Shown here: positions 8,197-16,613 of the stretch, in pieces
Layout of the letters: each line of letters starts with the position of its first letter
How positions within the stretch are numbered: position 1 is the stretch's first letter
The notes under the pieces: generated by a model
What the model was told of the DNA's origin: nothing
Database searches by the model: none
What the model saw: only the letters and a program-made list of their open reading frames with translations
Position numbers and translations under genes: made by a program
Assembly (NCBI GenBank): GCA_019420065.1
Contig: JAHZHX010000007.1
Location: forward strand, 1-48,007
DNA: 48,007 bases
Origin: Clostridiales bacterium
Lineage (GTDB): Bacteria; Bacillota; Clostridia; Christensenellales; Aristaeellaceae
Direction of reading: 5' to 3'

Positions 8197-9913
8197 ATTC
8201 CGGCAGTTTGCCACCTGGTTTACCATCGTTTTGTGCCTTGGCGTGATGCTTTTTTCCACGTTTTTTTATGTGGTTTCCAGCACGCTGGCGCGTAACGCCG
8301 CGGCGCGTCTGACCCGGGCGGAAATGGAGGCAGGCGTGCGCGGCGGCATGGCAATGCTCAGCATAGGCGCGGAAAAAGAAGAGACCGTGGCCGCTTTGCG
8401 CGCCGCGGTCAATTCCCCGCTCAACGCCGCCAATTTTTTTTATTTGTTTTTTGACGACGAGGGCCAGCTGCTTTGTTACAGCGACGGCGCGGCCCCGTAT
8501 CTTTCAGCGCTGACGCCAAACCGTATGCGCGAAGCGCTGCATACGGGCGAAATCCTCTCCCTGGATGTGGGCGCGGCCGGGAAAGAAATTTGCCTGATGG
8601 GGCAGAGCGGCCCGGCGGGGATGGTGCTGGCGGGCAAAACGCTGCAGGACAGCAATTCAGCCATGGAGAGCTTCCGCAGTCTGCTTTTCCAGTATGCGCT
8701 GCCGTTGGCCATTTTATTGGCGCTGGTGCTGGTAATGCTGTCCCAGCGGCTGCTGCGCCCGGTCAACATGCTGGTTGAGGCGGCGCAGCGCATCAGCGAG
8801 GGCGAAACGGTGACCATCAACGAAAAAAAGCTTTCCGTTGAGCTGCGTCCGCTGGGCGGCGCGTTCAATCATATGTCGCGCAGACTGTCCTCGCTGATTG
8901 GCGCGCTGACCTATGAGCGCGATACCGTGTCTCTGGTGCTGGAAGGGCTGGACGAGGGCGTAATCGTTATGGATGAGGCGGGCGACGTGCTGCGCGAAAA
9001 CCGCATGGCGCTGCGCCTGCTGGGCGGGCGGCAAACACAGGAATATGTGCGGATGGCGGATCGGCTGCGGCAGGCGGTAACCTGCGGGCAGGAGCCGCTG
9101 CGCTTGCAGCGCGGCGAGCGCACGCTGCTGTGCATGTTTTTGCCTATGCCGGTGCGGCCGGAAGGGCGGCGCGGAGCGCTGGCCGTGGTGCGCGACGTGA
9201 CCGAGCATGAACGGCTGGAGCGTACCCGGCGGGAGTATGTAGCCAATATTTCCCATGAACTGCGTACACCGCTGGCTTCCATGCGCGGGATCACCGAGGG
9301 ACTGCGCGACGGGCTGGTGACGGGCGAAGAAGAAAGGATGCGTCATTATACGCTGCTGCTGGGCGAGGTAAAGCGACTCTCGCGGCTGGTGGACGATCTG
9401 CTGGAGCTGAGCAGCCTGCAATCCAGCAGCGCCGCGTTTGCGCCCGAGCGTGTGGACACGGCGGAAACGCTGCTGGAGCTGCATGACCGCACGCAGAATC
9501 TGGCGCAAAAAAAGGGGGTCGCGCTTTCGCTGGTTCTGCCGGCGGAACCGCTGCCGCATGTACAGGCCAATGAAGACCGGCTGCAGCAGGTGCTGACGAT
9601 CCTGCTGGATAATGCCGTCAAATTTACTCCCGAGGGCGGAAGGATTACGCTGGGAGCGGAACCGGCCGTGCGCGGCGTGCGTTTTTTTGTACGCGATACG
9701 GGGGTGGGAATGGACGAATATACGCGCAAGCATGCCTTTGAACGTTTCCATCAGGCCGACCGCAGCCATAGCGCCAAGGGGAGCGGACTGGGGCTGGCCA
9801 TTGCCCGCGAGGTGATGCAGCATATGAATAGCCGTATTTTTGTCAATAGCCAAGAAGGAAAGGGGAGCGAGTTCTATTTTGTGCTGCCCTGCTGGGAGGA
9901 GAAAAAGGCATGA
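8189..9913 (+). CDS. Membrane sensor histidine kinase (HAMP, PAS-like, HisKA, HATPase)
   Basis: The start codon overlaps the response regulator by 8 bp, indicating translational coupling. The 574 residues contain one membrane span near 12-33, an extracytoplasmic sensor of about 130 residues, a second span near 168-188, a HAMP linker, and a PAS-like region near 245-345. The HisKA phosphoacceptor is His356 in ISHELRTP. The ATPase domain has the N box LLDNAVKFTPEGG, the G1 box RDTGVGM, the F box FERFHQ and the G2 box GSGLGLAI. The architecture matches PhoR/ResE/WalK-like kinases. The signal it senses cannot be read from sequence. It is the cognate kinase of the preceding regulator. Confidence 0.95.
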   Translation: MHKFRQFATWFTIVLCLGVMLFSTFFYVVSSTLARNAAARLTRAEMEAGVRGGMAMLSIGAEKEETVAALRAAVNSPLNAANFFYLFFDDEGQLLCYSDGAAPYLSALTPNRMREALHTGEILSLDVGAAGKEICLMGQSGPAGMVLAGKTLQDSNSAMESFRSLLFQYALPLAILLALVLVMLSQRLLRPVNMLVEAAQRISEGETVTINEKKLSVELRPLGGAFNHMSRRLSSLIGALTYERDTVSLVLEGLDEGVIVMDEAGDVLRENRMALRLLGGRQTQEYVRMADRLRQAVTCGQEPLRLQRGERTLLCMFLPMPVRPEGRRGALAVVRDVTEHERLERTRREYVANISHELRTPLASMRGITEGLRDGLVTGEEERMRHYTLLLGEVKRLSRLVDDLLELSSLQSSSAAFAPERVDTAETLLELHDRTQNLAQKKGVALSLVLPAEPLPHVQANEDRLQQVLTILLDNAVKFTPEGGRITLGAEPAVRGVRFFVRDTGVGMDEYTRKHAFERFHQADRSHSAKGSGLGLAIAREVMQHMNSRIFVNSQEGKGSEFYFVLPCWEEKKA

Positions 9914-10533
9914 GGTATGCTGCCTGCGCCCTGTTTGCGGGAATGACCGTTTGCTATTTAACGTATCAGCGTCTGCGCTATGGAATGCCGCGCCGCCGCG
10001 GCCGGGAAATCTTTTTTAAGTGCGCGGCAACGTCGATGGCTGTGCTGCTGGGTTTGCTGGGATGCCTGAAAAACGGTATTGCGGCAAACTGGGTGCTGCT
10101 GGCTGGCTTGGCGGTCTGCACGGCGGCGGACGGCGTAATATGCCGGCGCTTTCTGGCCGGCGGGGCGCTGTTCGCTCTGGGACATGCGTTATACATGATC
10201 GCTTTTTGCTTGATGAATCTGCCGGGCTGGCGCAGTCTGATCGTTTTTTTCTGCCTGATGGGGCTTGTAACCTGCGTGCTTGGCACATGGCGCGCGCGCA
10301 TTGGCCGGCGTTACATGTTCTTCTATACCTATGCCATGCTGCTGTGCGTCATGACGGCGATGGCGGCTTCCCAGCCGCCGCTTTTTCTGGCCGGGGCGCT
10401 GCTGTTTGCGTTTTCCGATGGCCTGCTCGGTTATCTGCTGATAGACCGAGGACATGTGTATCTGGATTATGTAAGCTTGGGGGCGTATTACCTGGGGCAG
10501 TTTTTGCTGGCATGGGCCATGACGGTATACTGA
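9910..10533 (+). CDS. YhhN/TMEM86-family membrane protein (putative lysoplasmalogenase)
   Basis: The ATG overlaps the kinase stop (ATGA). The 207-residue protein has about seven or eight membrane spans. It shows conserved YhhN positions: FKCAATSM near residue 36, ADGVICRRFLAGGALFALGHALY near 72-95, GALLFAFSDGLLGY near 156-170 and YYLGQFLLA near the end. Conserved acidic and His residues in these segments fit the family pattern. Mammalian members cleave the vinyl-ether bond of lysoplasmalogens. Several anaerobic bacteria make plasmalogens, so a lipid-remodelling role is plausible here. Co-transcription with a two-component system suggests it acts in a membrane-stress response. Family call fairly firm; activity inferred. 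Confidence 0.75.
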   Translation: MRYAACALFAGMTVCYLTYQRLRYGMPRRRGREIFFKCAATSMAVLLGLLGCLKNGIAANWVLLAGLAVCTAADGVICRRFLAGGALFALGHALYMIAFCLMNLPGWRSLIVFFCLMGLVTCVLGTWRARIGRRYMFFYTYAMLLCVMTAMAASQPPLFLAGALLFAFSDGLLGYLLIDRGHVYLDYVSLGAYYLGQFLLAWAMTVY

Positions 10534-10544
10534 AAGGGAAAAGC

Positions 10545-11396
10545 ATGATTGAAATTGTGGATACCTATGAAGAGATCAAAGCGCTGCTGGCGCAGGGCAG
10601 TTTTGATATGGAGCGTTGGAAGCGCTATGCCGCCGCCGTTGCTCCGGGCCTGCCCGCGCTGATTCGCAGGGATATCCAGGAATATGACTTTGAAAGGCAG
10701 ATCCTGCCGGTAATACGGTTTTTTTATGCGCACGAAGCGTTGCTGGACGAGGCGCACGCCTCGTTTGTGCAAATAACGAAGGACCTGTCCGCGCGGAGCC
10801 GGGACGTGAACAGCCAGGTGATCTTCTATATGGGCTTGTGCAGCGGCGCGGGATGGGCTACGGTGCTGGACGGCGTGCCTGCGGTGCTGCTGGGCGCGGA
10901 GAAAATCGTTGAGCTGCACTGGACGGACCGCCAAAGCATGGCCGGACTGATCTATCATGAGTTAGGGCACCAGTGGCATTTTCAGCACAGAACGGCGGCG
11001 GGATTTGCCCAAACGCCCCGCGGACAGGCGTTGTGGCAGTTGTATACCGAGGGCGTGGCCATGTATTTTGAACAGGAGCTATACGGCGAAGCGCATTTTT
11101 ATCATCAGGATCGCGGCGGCTGGCTATGCTGGTGCGAGGAGCGGCGCGCAGAACTGGCGCGGGCGTATTTGCGCAGGCTGGACGCCGGCGGGGCAGAGGA
11201 TTTTTTTGGCGATTGGCGCAGCTATGAGGGCCATTCGGATGTGGGATATTATCTGGGGGCGCAGCTGGCGCGCAGGGCGGCGGAGACGCGCGGCGTCAAG
11301 GAATTGCTGAACATGACGGCGCGGCAGGCGGAGAAGGAACTGAAAATGCTGGCAGGCGTCCATAAAACAAATGAAAGCGGGGAAGAATGGTGCTGA
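10545..11396 (+). CDS. HExxH zinc-metallopeptidase-like protein
   Basis: I chose the ATG at 10545, preceded by AAAGGGAA and 11 nt after the YhhN stop; a longer reading would run back through the YhhN gene in another frame. The 283-residue protein carries HELGH (His138, Glu139, His142). Another Glu lies 27 residues on (Glu169 in YTEGVAMYF), the HExxH plus downstream Glu pattern of gluzincin-type zinc peptidases. No signal peptide or membrane span is visible, so it should be cytosolic. It overlaps the next gene by 10 bp and sits in the two-component operon. The substrate is unknown. A non-peptidase zinc protein is possible. Confidence 0.7.
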   Translation: MIEIVDTYEEIKALLAQGSFDMERWKRYAAAVAPGLPALIRRDIQEYDFERQILPVIRFFYAHEALLDEAHASFVQITKDLSARSRDVNSQVIFYMGLCSGAGWATVLDGVPAVLLGAEKIVELHWTDRQSMAGLIYHELGHQWHFQHRTAAGFAQTPRGQALWQLYTEGVAMYFEQELYGEAHFYHQDRGGWLCWCEERRAELARAYLRRLDAGGAEDFFGDWRSYEGHSDVGYYLGAQLARRAAETRGVKELLNMTARQAEKELKMLAGVHKTNESGEEWC

Positions 11397-12058
11397 ACCC
11401 AACATGCCAGGCGGATGAAGCGCTGCTGAGGCAGAGCGTCCTGTTTCTGGGCATGCCGTCTGCACAAATGCAGCAGGCGCTGGCCTTTTTCCGCGCGCGG
11501 ACGCGCGCGCATGTCAGGGGCGAGAGCATCAAGGAAGCGATGCAGCCTATGCGTGCCTTCGGACTGGTGCTGCAGGGGGCGGTCAGCGTCAGCATGACGG
11601 ACATCAACGGGCGGGAAATGCTGCTGTCTCATGTGGCCGCTGGGCAGACCTTTGGCGAGTCGCTGTGCTATTTGCGGGCCGAAGCGCCGATTCGAATTGC
11701 GGCGGCGGCGGACAGCCGGGTGCTGTATCTGCGCTGCGAGGGGCTGCGGCGGGCGGCGGAAACGCCGCTACAGGCCGAGCTTCAGCGGCGCTTTACCGCC
11801 ATGCTGGCCCAGCGTACCTTGCGCATGAACGACCGCATCCAGATTCTTTCCCGCGGCAGCATTCGCGAAAAGCTGGACGCGTTTTTTACCGAATGCGCCC
11901 GCGACGCGGGATCAAGCAGCTTTACCGTTCCCTTTGACCGCGCGGGAATGGCGGCTTACCTTGGCGTAGACCGCAGCGCGCTGTCGCGCGCGCTTTCGCA
12001 AATGCAGCGGGAGGGCATGCTGACCTATTGCAAAAACCGCTTTCGGCTGATAAAATAG
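11387..12058 (+). CDS. Crp/Fnr-family transcriptional regulator
   Basis: The 223-residue protein has a cyclic-nucleotide-binding-like beta-roll (about residues 15-125, including LVLQGAVSVSM and GQTFGE), a dimerisation helix and a C-terminal winged helix (about 160-215). The helix-turn-helix is MAAYLGVDRSALSRALSQM. No N-terminal four-Cys cluster is present, so it is not an oxygen-sensing Fe-S Fnr of the E. coli kind; the effector is unknown. Clostridial relatives often control stress or transport genes next door. It overlaps the peptidase gene by 10 bp. A GTTGC-palindrome lies 6 bp after its stop, directly upstream of the ABC operon, which is the likeliest target. Confidence 0.9.
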   Translation: MVLNPTCQADEALLRQSVLFLGMPSAQMQQALAFFRARTRAHVRGESIKEAMQPMRAFGLVLQGAVSVSMTDINGREMLLSHVAAGQTFGESLCYLRAEAPIRIAAAADSRVLYLRCEGLRRAAETPLQAELQRRFTAMLAQRTLRMNDRIQILSRGSIREKLDAFFTECARDAGSSSFTVPFDRAGMAAYLGVDRSALSRALSQMQREGMLTYCKNRFRLIK

Positions 12059-12064
12059 AGATGC

Positions 12065-12078
12065 GTTGCAAATGCAAC
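12065..12078 (+). promoter_or_regulatory. Candidate Crp/Fnr operator ahead of the ABC operon
   Basis: GTTGCAAATGCAAC is a perfect palindrome apart from its two central bases, in the form and size bound by Crp/Fnr dimers. A possible -10 (TACAAT, 12101-12106) lies downstream with no good -35, as expected of an activator-dependent promoter. The assignment is inference. Confidence 0.45.
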
Positions 12079-12145
12079 ATACAATGGCTTGCACAGCAGC
12101 TACAATAAAACCGTCCGCAAACGGACGAAAGGAAGTATAACTGCC

Positions 12146-13117
12146 ATGAAAAATATCAAAAAACTCATTGCAATCATGCTGGTGCTGCTGCTGGCCGTGT
12201 CGTTTTCCGTGTTTGCCCAAGCGGAGGATGTGCGCCTGGCCGCGCTGAAGGGGCCCACTGCCATGGGGCTGGTGCGGCTGCTGGATACGGCGCAGGGGTA
12301 TGATTTCATGCTGGCCGGTTCGGCGGACGAGATCACGCCCAAGCTGATTCAGGGACAGATCGATATTGCCGCCATCCCGGTCAACCTGGCCTCCGTGCTC
12401 TATAACAAAACGAACGGTGCGCTGGAGCTGGTGGCGGTGAACGCCCTGGGCGTGCTCTATATTGTAGAAAAGGGCGGCGAGAGCGTGCAGTCCATTGCCA
12501 GTCTGAAAGGGCAGACCGTGTATGCGACCGGAAAAGGCTCTACGCCGGAATACACGCTGACCTATCTGCTGGCGCAGAACGGCCTGGAAATCGGCAAGGA
12601 CGTGCAGGTGGAATGGCGCAGCGAGCCGACCGAGGTGGTGGCGCTGATGGCGTCTGCCGACCATGCCGTTGCCATGCTGCCTCAGCCCTATGTAACGGTG
12701 GCCGGCGCGAAGCTGGAAAACTACCGCGTGGCGCTTGATCTAACGGCGGAGTGGGATCGCCTGGAAAATGGCAGCCGTCTGATCACGGCCGGCATCGTTG
12801 TTCGCAAGGCGTTTGCCGCTCAGTATCCGGAGAAGGTGCAGGCCTTTGTGGATGCGTATGCGGCTTCGGCGGCATACGCTAACGAAAATGTTGCCGAGAC
12901 TGCGCAGCTGATTGAGAAATATGGCATTGTGAACGCCGCCGTGGCGGAAAAGGCGCTGCCCCAGTGCAATATTGTTTGCCTGACGGGGGAAAGCATGCGC
13001 GAGGCGCTGAAGGGGTATCTTGAAACGCTTTACGCGCTCAATCCCGCATCGGTGGGCGGAACGCTGCCCGGAGAGGATTTCTACGCCCTGTATGAAGCTC
13101 AGAATACCGCTGAATAA
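12146..13117 (+). CDS. ABC importer substrate-binding protein, NMT1/SsuA/TauA-like
   Basis: The start is the ATG at 12146, after AAAGGAAG. It gives 323 residues with a cleaved signal peptide (LLAVSFSVFAQA, cut near residue 27). The mature protein has the two-lobed fold of the NitT/TauT family, with signatures such as IPVNLASVLYNKTNGALELVAVN, IASLKGQTVYATGKGSTPEYTL and VVRKAFAAQYPEKVQAFVDAY. Family members bind sulfonates, nitrate, thiamine precursors or other small molecules; the ligand cannot be read here. There is no lipobox Cys, unusual for a Gram-positive binding protein. It heads an operon with a permease, an ATPase and an esterase-like hydrolase. Confidence 0.85.
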   Translation: MKNIKKLIAIMLVLLLAVSFSVFAQAEDVRLAALKGPTAMGLVRLLDTAQGYDFMLAGSADEITPKLIQGQIDIAAIPVNLASVLYNKTNGALELVAVNALGVLYIVEKGGESVQSIASLKGQTVYATGKGSTPEYTLTYLLAQNGLEIGKDVQVEWRSEPTEVVALMASADHAVAMLPQPYVTVAGAKLENYRVALDLTAEWDRLENGSRLITAGIVVRKAFAAQYPEKVQAFVDAYAASAAYANENVAETAQLIEKYGIVNAAVAEKALPQCNIVCLTGESMREALKGYLETLYALNPASVGGTLPGEDFYALYEAQNTAE

Positions 13118-13859
13118 ACAAACGGTTTACCGCGCTCTTGCCGTGCTTTGCTGGCTGCTTGTCTGGCAAGGCGCGGCTTGGCTTTTGCATCAGCCGCTGC
13201 TGCTGTCCTCGCCTGTACAGGTGGTGCAGCGGCTTTTCGCGCTTTTTTTGCAGAAAGGCTTTTATCGCGCCTTGGGCTTCAGCCTTTTGCGCATTTGCGG
13301 CGGCTGCCTGGCAGGAATGCTGCTGGGAATGCTGCTGGCTGTGCTGAGCGCTTTCTGCCATGCGGCGGAATATCTTCTGCATCCGCTGATGACGTGTATA
13401 AAATCCGTGCCGGTGGCCAGCTTTATTATCCTGGCGCTGGTATGGCTCAGCTCGCGCAGGCTGAATGCATTTATTGCTTTTTTGATGGTGCTGCCCATTG
13501 TGTATGGCAGCGTGCTGCAAGGGCTGCATGCGCTGGACAGGCAGCTGAATGAAATGGCGGTTGTATACCATATTCCCTGGCCGCGGCGGTTTCTTTTCAT
13601 TGATTTGCCGCAGCTGAAGCCTTATCTGTTCAGCGCGGCGTCGCTGGCGGTGGGAATGAGCTGGAAGGCGGGCATTGCCGCCGAGGTCATCGGGATTCCT
13701 TCCGGCTCGATCGGGGAAATGCTGTATCAGTCTAAAATATACCTGGATATGGGCGGGCTGTATGCCTGGACGCTGGTGATCGTTCTGCTGAGCATGGCTT
13801 ATGAACGCCTGATGCTGCTGTGGATGCGGCGGGGCTTTGCCCGTCTGGAGCGCCTATGA
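13092..13859 (+). CDS. ABC importer permease, SsuC/TauC-like
   Basis: The ATG at 13092 lies inside the 3' end of the binding protein gene (26-bp overlap), with GGAGAGGA about 13 bases upstream. The 255-residue protein has about six membrane spans and the permease EAA-type loop, here NEMAVVYHIPWPRRFLFIDLPQL near residues 153-175, which docks onto the ATPase. The SVPVASFIILALVWL segment is typical of the sulfonate/nitrate/taurine permease family. It should form the transmembrane homodimer of this importer. Confidence 0.9.
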   Translation: MKLRIPLNKQTVYRALAVLCWLLVWQGAAWLLHQPLLLSSPVQVVQRLFALFLQKGFYRALGFSLLRICGGCLAGMLLGMLLAVLSAFCHAAEYLLHPLMTCIKSVPVASFIILALVWLSSRRLNAFIAFLMVLPIVYGSVLQGLHALDRQLNEMAVVYHIPWPRRFLFIDLPQLKPYLFSAASLAVGMSWKAGIAAEVIGIPSGSIGEMLYQSKIYLDMGGLYAWTLVIVLLSMAYERLMLLWMRRGFARLERL

Positions 13860-14440
13860 CGATTACGCTGGATCATGTTTGCAAGTCCTATGGGGAAAAG
13901 GCGGTGCTGCGGGATGTAACGCTGACGCTGCGGCCGGGCGTTACCTGCCTGATGGCACCCTCGGGAACGGGAAAAACCACGCTGCTGCGTTTGCTGCTGG
14001 GGCTAGAAAAGCCTGACGCGGGAACAATATGCGGCATGCCCGCGCGCAGCGCCGTATTATTCCAAGAGGACCGGCTGGTTGAGAACCTGACTGTGCGCAA
14101 AAACCTGCGCCTGGCGCTGGGCCCCGATTATCCCATGGAGCGGTTGGCCGCGATGCTGTCGTCGCTGGGAATGGAAAACGTGCTGGAACGGACGGCAGGC
14201 ATGCTCTCGGGCGGCATGAAGCGCCGGGTGGCGCTGGCGCGCGCCTTGCTGTATGACGCGCCTGTGCTGCTGCTGGACGAGCCCTTCAAGGGCCTCGACG
14301 AAGAGAATCGCCGTTTGGCCCGCGAAGCGGTATGCAGCGCGGCAAACGGCAGGACAGCGCTTGTGATTACGCATGACCGGGAGGATTGCGTGGCGCTGCA
14401 AGGGCGGATTGTGGAACTGGAGAAGATCAATAAAATATGA
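13856..14440 (+). CDS. ABC importer ATPase, short form
   Basis: The ATG overlaps the permease stop (ATGA). At 194 residues it is shorter than the usual 240-260 of SsuB/TauB ATPases, mainly because it ends soon after the H-loop. All motifs are present: Walker A APSGTGKTT (about 34-42), Q-loop LFQED, signature LSGGMKRRVALARAL, Walker B VLLLDEPFKG and H-loop VITHDRED. It should power the upstream permease. The short C-terminus leaves no regulatory extension. Confidence 0.93.
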   Translation: MTITLDHVCKSYGEKAVLRDVTLTLRPGVTCLMAPSGTGKTTLLRLLLGLEKPDAGTICGMPARSAVLFQEDRLVENLTVRKNLRLALGPDYPMERLAAMLSSLGMENVLERTAGMLSGGMKRRVALARALLYDAPVLLLDEPFKGLDEENRRLAREAVCSAANGRTALVITHDREDCVALQGRIVELEKINKI

Positions 14441-15072
14441 AGCGGGAAATGATCCTCAATCGTTTGTGCTGCCGCGCGGGGGAAGACGGGCCGCTGCTGT
14501 GCTGGGGAATCGGAGCGGAGGAGGAGCCGCAGCCTGTATATGAGCGAATTGCGGCGCTGACGGAAAAACCGTTCCGGATGCTTGCGTATACCGTGCAGGA
14601 TTGGCGCAAGGAGTTTACGCCCTGGCCCGCGCCCGCGGCCTATGGGGATATGCCCTTTGCCGGAAATGGCAGGCAGACGCTTGACTGGCTATTGGCGGCG
14701 GTGGCAGGCGAGACAGGGCCCGTTTTGATTGGCGGTTATTCGCTCAGCGCGCTTTTTGCGCTGTGGGCTTTTTATGAAAGCGGCAGATTTTGCGGCGCGG
14801 CGGTATGCTCGGGCTCGCTTTGGTATACGGGCTGGGCGGATTACATGCGGGAGCATGCCGCCATGGCGAGGTCGCTGCTCTATTTCAGTCTGGGGCGCGG
14901 CGAGGCGCGTGGGCGGCTGTCGCCGGGCACGGCCGTGGAGGCGCAGCTGCTGCATGCGCAGCATGACCCCAATGTGAGCGAGTGTACGCTTGTTTGGCAT
15001 CCTGGCGGGCACTTCCACAACACGGACGAACGCATGGCGCAGGGTTTTGCCTGGCTGCTTGAATGTATATAA
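14437..15072 (+). CDS. Esterase-like alpha/beta hydrolase
   Basis: The ATG overlaps the ATPase stop (ATGA), so it is the fourth gene of the importer operon. The 211-residue protein has a nucleophile elbow GGYSLSALFALWA (Ser near residue 103; the last Gly of GxSxG is Ser) and a C-terminal PGGHF that would supply the catalytic His. The pattern resembles the esterase family that includes siderophore esterases such as IroE, but similarity is distant. It has no signal peptide, so it would act on a compound after import. A role in processing the transporter's substrate is inferred from the operon alone. Confidence 0.65.
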   Translation: MKREMILNRLCCRAGEDGPLLCWGIGAEEEPQPVYERIAALTEKPFRMLAYTVQDWRKEFTPWPAPAAYGDMPFAGNGRQTLDWLLAAVAGETGPVLIGGYSLSALFALWAFYESGRFCGAAVCSGSLWYTGWADYMREHAAMARSLLYFSLGRGEARGRLSPGTAVEAQLLHAQHDPNVSECTLVWHPGGHFHNTDERMAQGFAWLLECI

Positions 15073-15074
15073 AA

Positions 15075-15106
15075 AAAACCGGAGATCGTTGCCGAGCTCC
15101 GGTTTT
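15075..15106. terminator. Bidirectional terminator between convergent genes
   Basis: AAAACCGGAG (15075-15084) pairs perfectly with CTCCGGTTTT (15097-15106) around a 12-nt loop. A-rich and T-rich flanks serve both strands. It ends the ABC operon from the left and the peptidoglycan-binding lipoprotein gene from the right. Confidence 0.9.
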
Positions 15107-15117
15107 GTGTTTGAATA

Positions 15118-16527
15118 TCAGGATTTGTCGGGGAAGTCGCCCTCATAAAGGTAACGCTGCGTGGCGGGGCCTGCCTTGCCGTCCTGAGAAAGACCTTTGG
15201 CCTTCTGGAACTTCTTTACCGCTTCGACAGTAGCGTCGCCATAGTAACCGTCGCAGCTGCCGCTGAAGTAGCCGGCATTTTTAAGCGCCTTTTGCAACTT
15301 GGTTACTTCGGAACCCATGGTGCCCTTTTCAAGCGTTACATAGCTGCCGTCCGGCGCGGCGGTCACGCGCACATAGGCGTTGGGCGTGGGCGTAGGCCGT
15401 TCGGTGACGCGGGGGGTATTGGTGACGCGGGGCGTATTGGTGGGCTTGCTGGTCGTGTGCCCCGAAGAGGTGGAAACCGATCCGGCAAAGAGCTTTTGCA
15501 GCGTGGTTGCGCCCGCTTTGCCATCCGCCTTCAGACCGTTGGCGGACTGGAAGGCCTTGACGGCGTCCTCGGTTGCTTGGCCGAAATCGCCGTCCGCGGA
15601 GCCGGAGAGGAAGCCGTAGGATTTGAGCTTGCTTTGCAGCAGGCGTACCGCGTCGCCGCTGCTGCCCTTTTTCAGCGTCATGCCAATGACGCCCACGGCG
15701 CCGCTTGTTTTTTTGGCGCCGGAAGAGTAGAGCTTGTCCAGCGTGCCGGGGCCGGCAATGCCGTCGGAATCCAGACCGTTGCGCTGCTGGAAAGCAATGA
15801 TTGCCTGTTCGGTAATATCGCACACCTTGCCGCTGGCGCTGCCCGCAAGATAGCCCAGATCGATCAGACGGTTCTGCATCTGGGTTACGTTGGCTCCGCT
15901 GCTGCCGCTGGAGAGATACACGTTCTCGGTTTTGGGCTTGTTGGTCACGCGGACAGTGGGCGTGGGGGTAGTGCTCGGCCTGGCGGTCGCTGCCTTGGAG
16001 GAGGAGAGTTTGTTCAGCGTGGCGGGGCCGACGACGCCGTCTGCCCGCAGGCCGTTCTGCGCCTGGAAGGCCTTGACGGCGTTTTCGGTATATTCGCCAA
16101 AGTCACCGTCGGTCTTGCCCTCAAAATAGCCCAGGCGCTTGAGCGCGGCCTGAACGTTTTTCACCGCGTCGCCCTGCGCGCCGCGCTTGAGAAGGCCATT
16201 GTCCGGCGTTGTGCTGGGATTGATGCTGGATGAAGGCGCATTGGACGCGACGAGGGGCGGTACTGTAGCGATGCCGATGGTGGTTTGCGGAACGCCGGAG
16301 CCGGTCGGCTGATCCCAGCTTTGCTGATTGGGGTCCGGCGTGGGGGTTGTGATTTCCAGCGTGGGCGTAGGTTCGTTAGCGGGTTTTTCGGTATAACGCT
16401 TCCAGGTGTCGCTCGTATCCGGCGTATCGTTTTTGTCCGGATCGACGATGCAGCCGCTCAGCGCCAGGCACAGTATGCACAGCAGCACAAAAAGCAGTGC
16501 CGGTTTGCCGATACGTTGCTTGTTCAT
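15118..16527 (-). CDS. Lipoprotein with four peptidoglycan-binding (PG_binding_1) repeats
   Basis: The start is at 16527 with GGAAGGGAAGG upstream. The 469-residue protein has a lipoprotein signal ending LALSGC (Cys near residue 27). A Thr/Pro-rich stretch follows, then four repeats of about 65 residues, each of the form G..G..V...Q..L...GY..G..DG.YG..T..AV..FQ...GL..DG..GP.T. The repeats are separated by Thr-Pro linkers. The repeat is a known peptidoglycan-binding fold; no catalytic domain is attached, so the protein probably tethers the membrane to the cell wall or acts as a scaffold. In repeat 2 the usual DG.YG core reads SGKVCD, so that copy may bind poorly. It is probably transcribed together with the HAD gene 86 nt upstream. 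Confidence 0.9.
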   Translation of the reverse strand: MNKQRIGKPALLFVLLCILCLALSGCIVDPDKNDTPDTSDTWKRYTEKPANEPTPTLEITTPTPDPNQQSWDQPTGSGVPQTTIGIATVPPLVASNAPSSSINPSTTPDNGLLKRGAQGDAVKNVQAALKRLGYFEGKTDGDFGEYTENAVKAFQAQNGLRADGVVGPATLNKLSSSKAATARPSTTPTPTVRVTNKPKTENVYLSSGSSGANVTQMQNRLIDLGYLAGSASGKVCDITEQAIIAFQQRNGLDSDGIAGPGTLDKLYSSGAKKTSGAVGVIGMTLKKGSSGDAVRLLQSKLKSYGFLSGSADGDFGQATEDAVKAFQSANGLKADGKAGATTLQKLFAGSVSTSSGHTTSKPTNTPRVTNTPRVTERPTPTPNAYVRVTAAPDGSYVTLEKGTMGSEVTKLQKALKNAGYFSGSCDGYYGDATVEAVKKFQKAKGLSQDGKAGPATQRYLYEGDFPDKS

Positions 16528-16613
16528 TTCCTTCCCTTCCTTCCAGCAGGTCCGCGATTGCTTACAATAATAATGACGAGGCAGGACGCGGTTTTGTTCC
16601 AAACGATAGAAAT

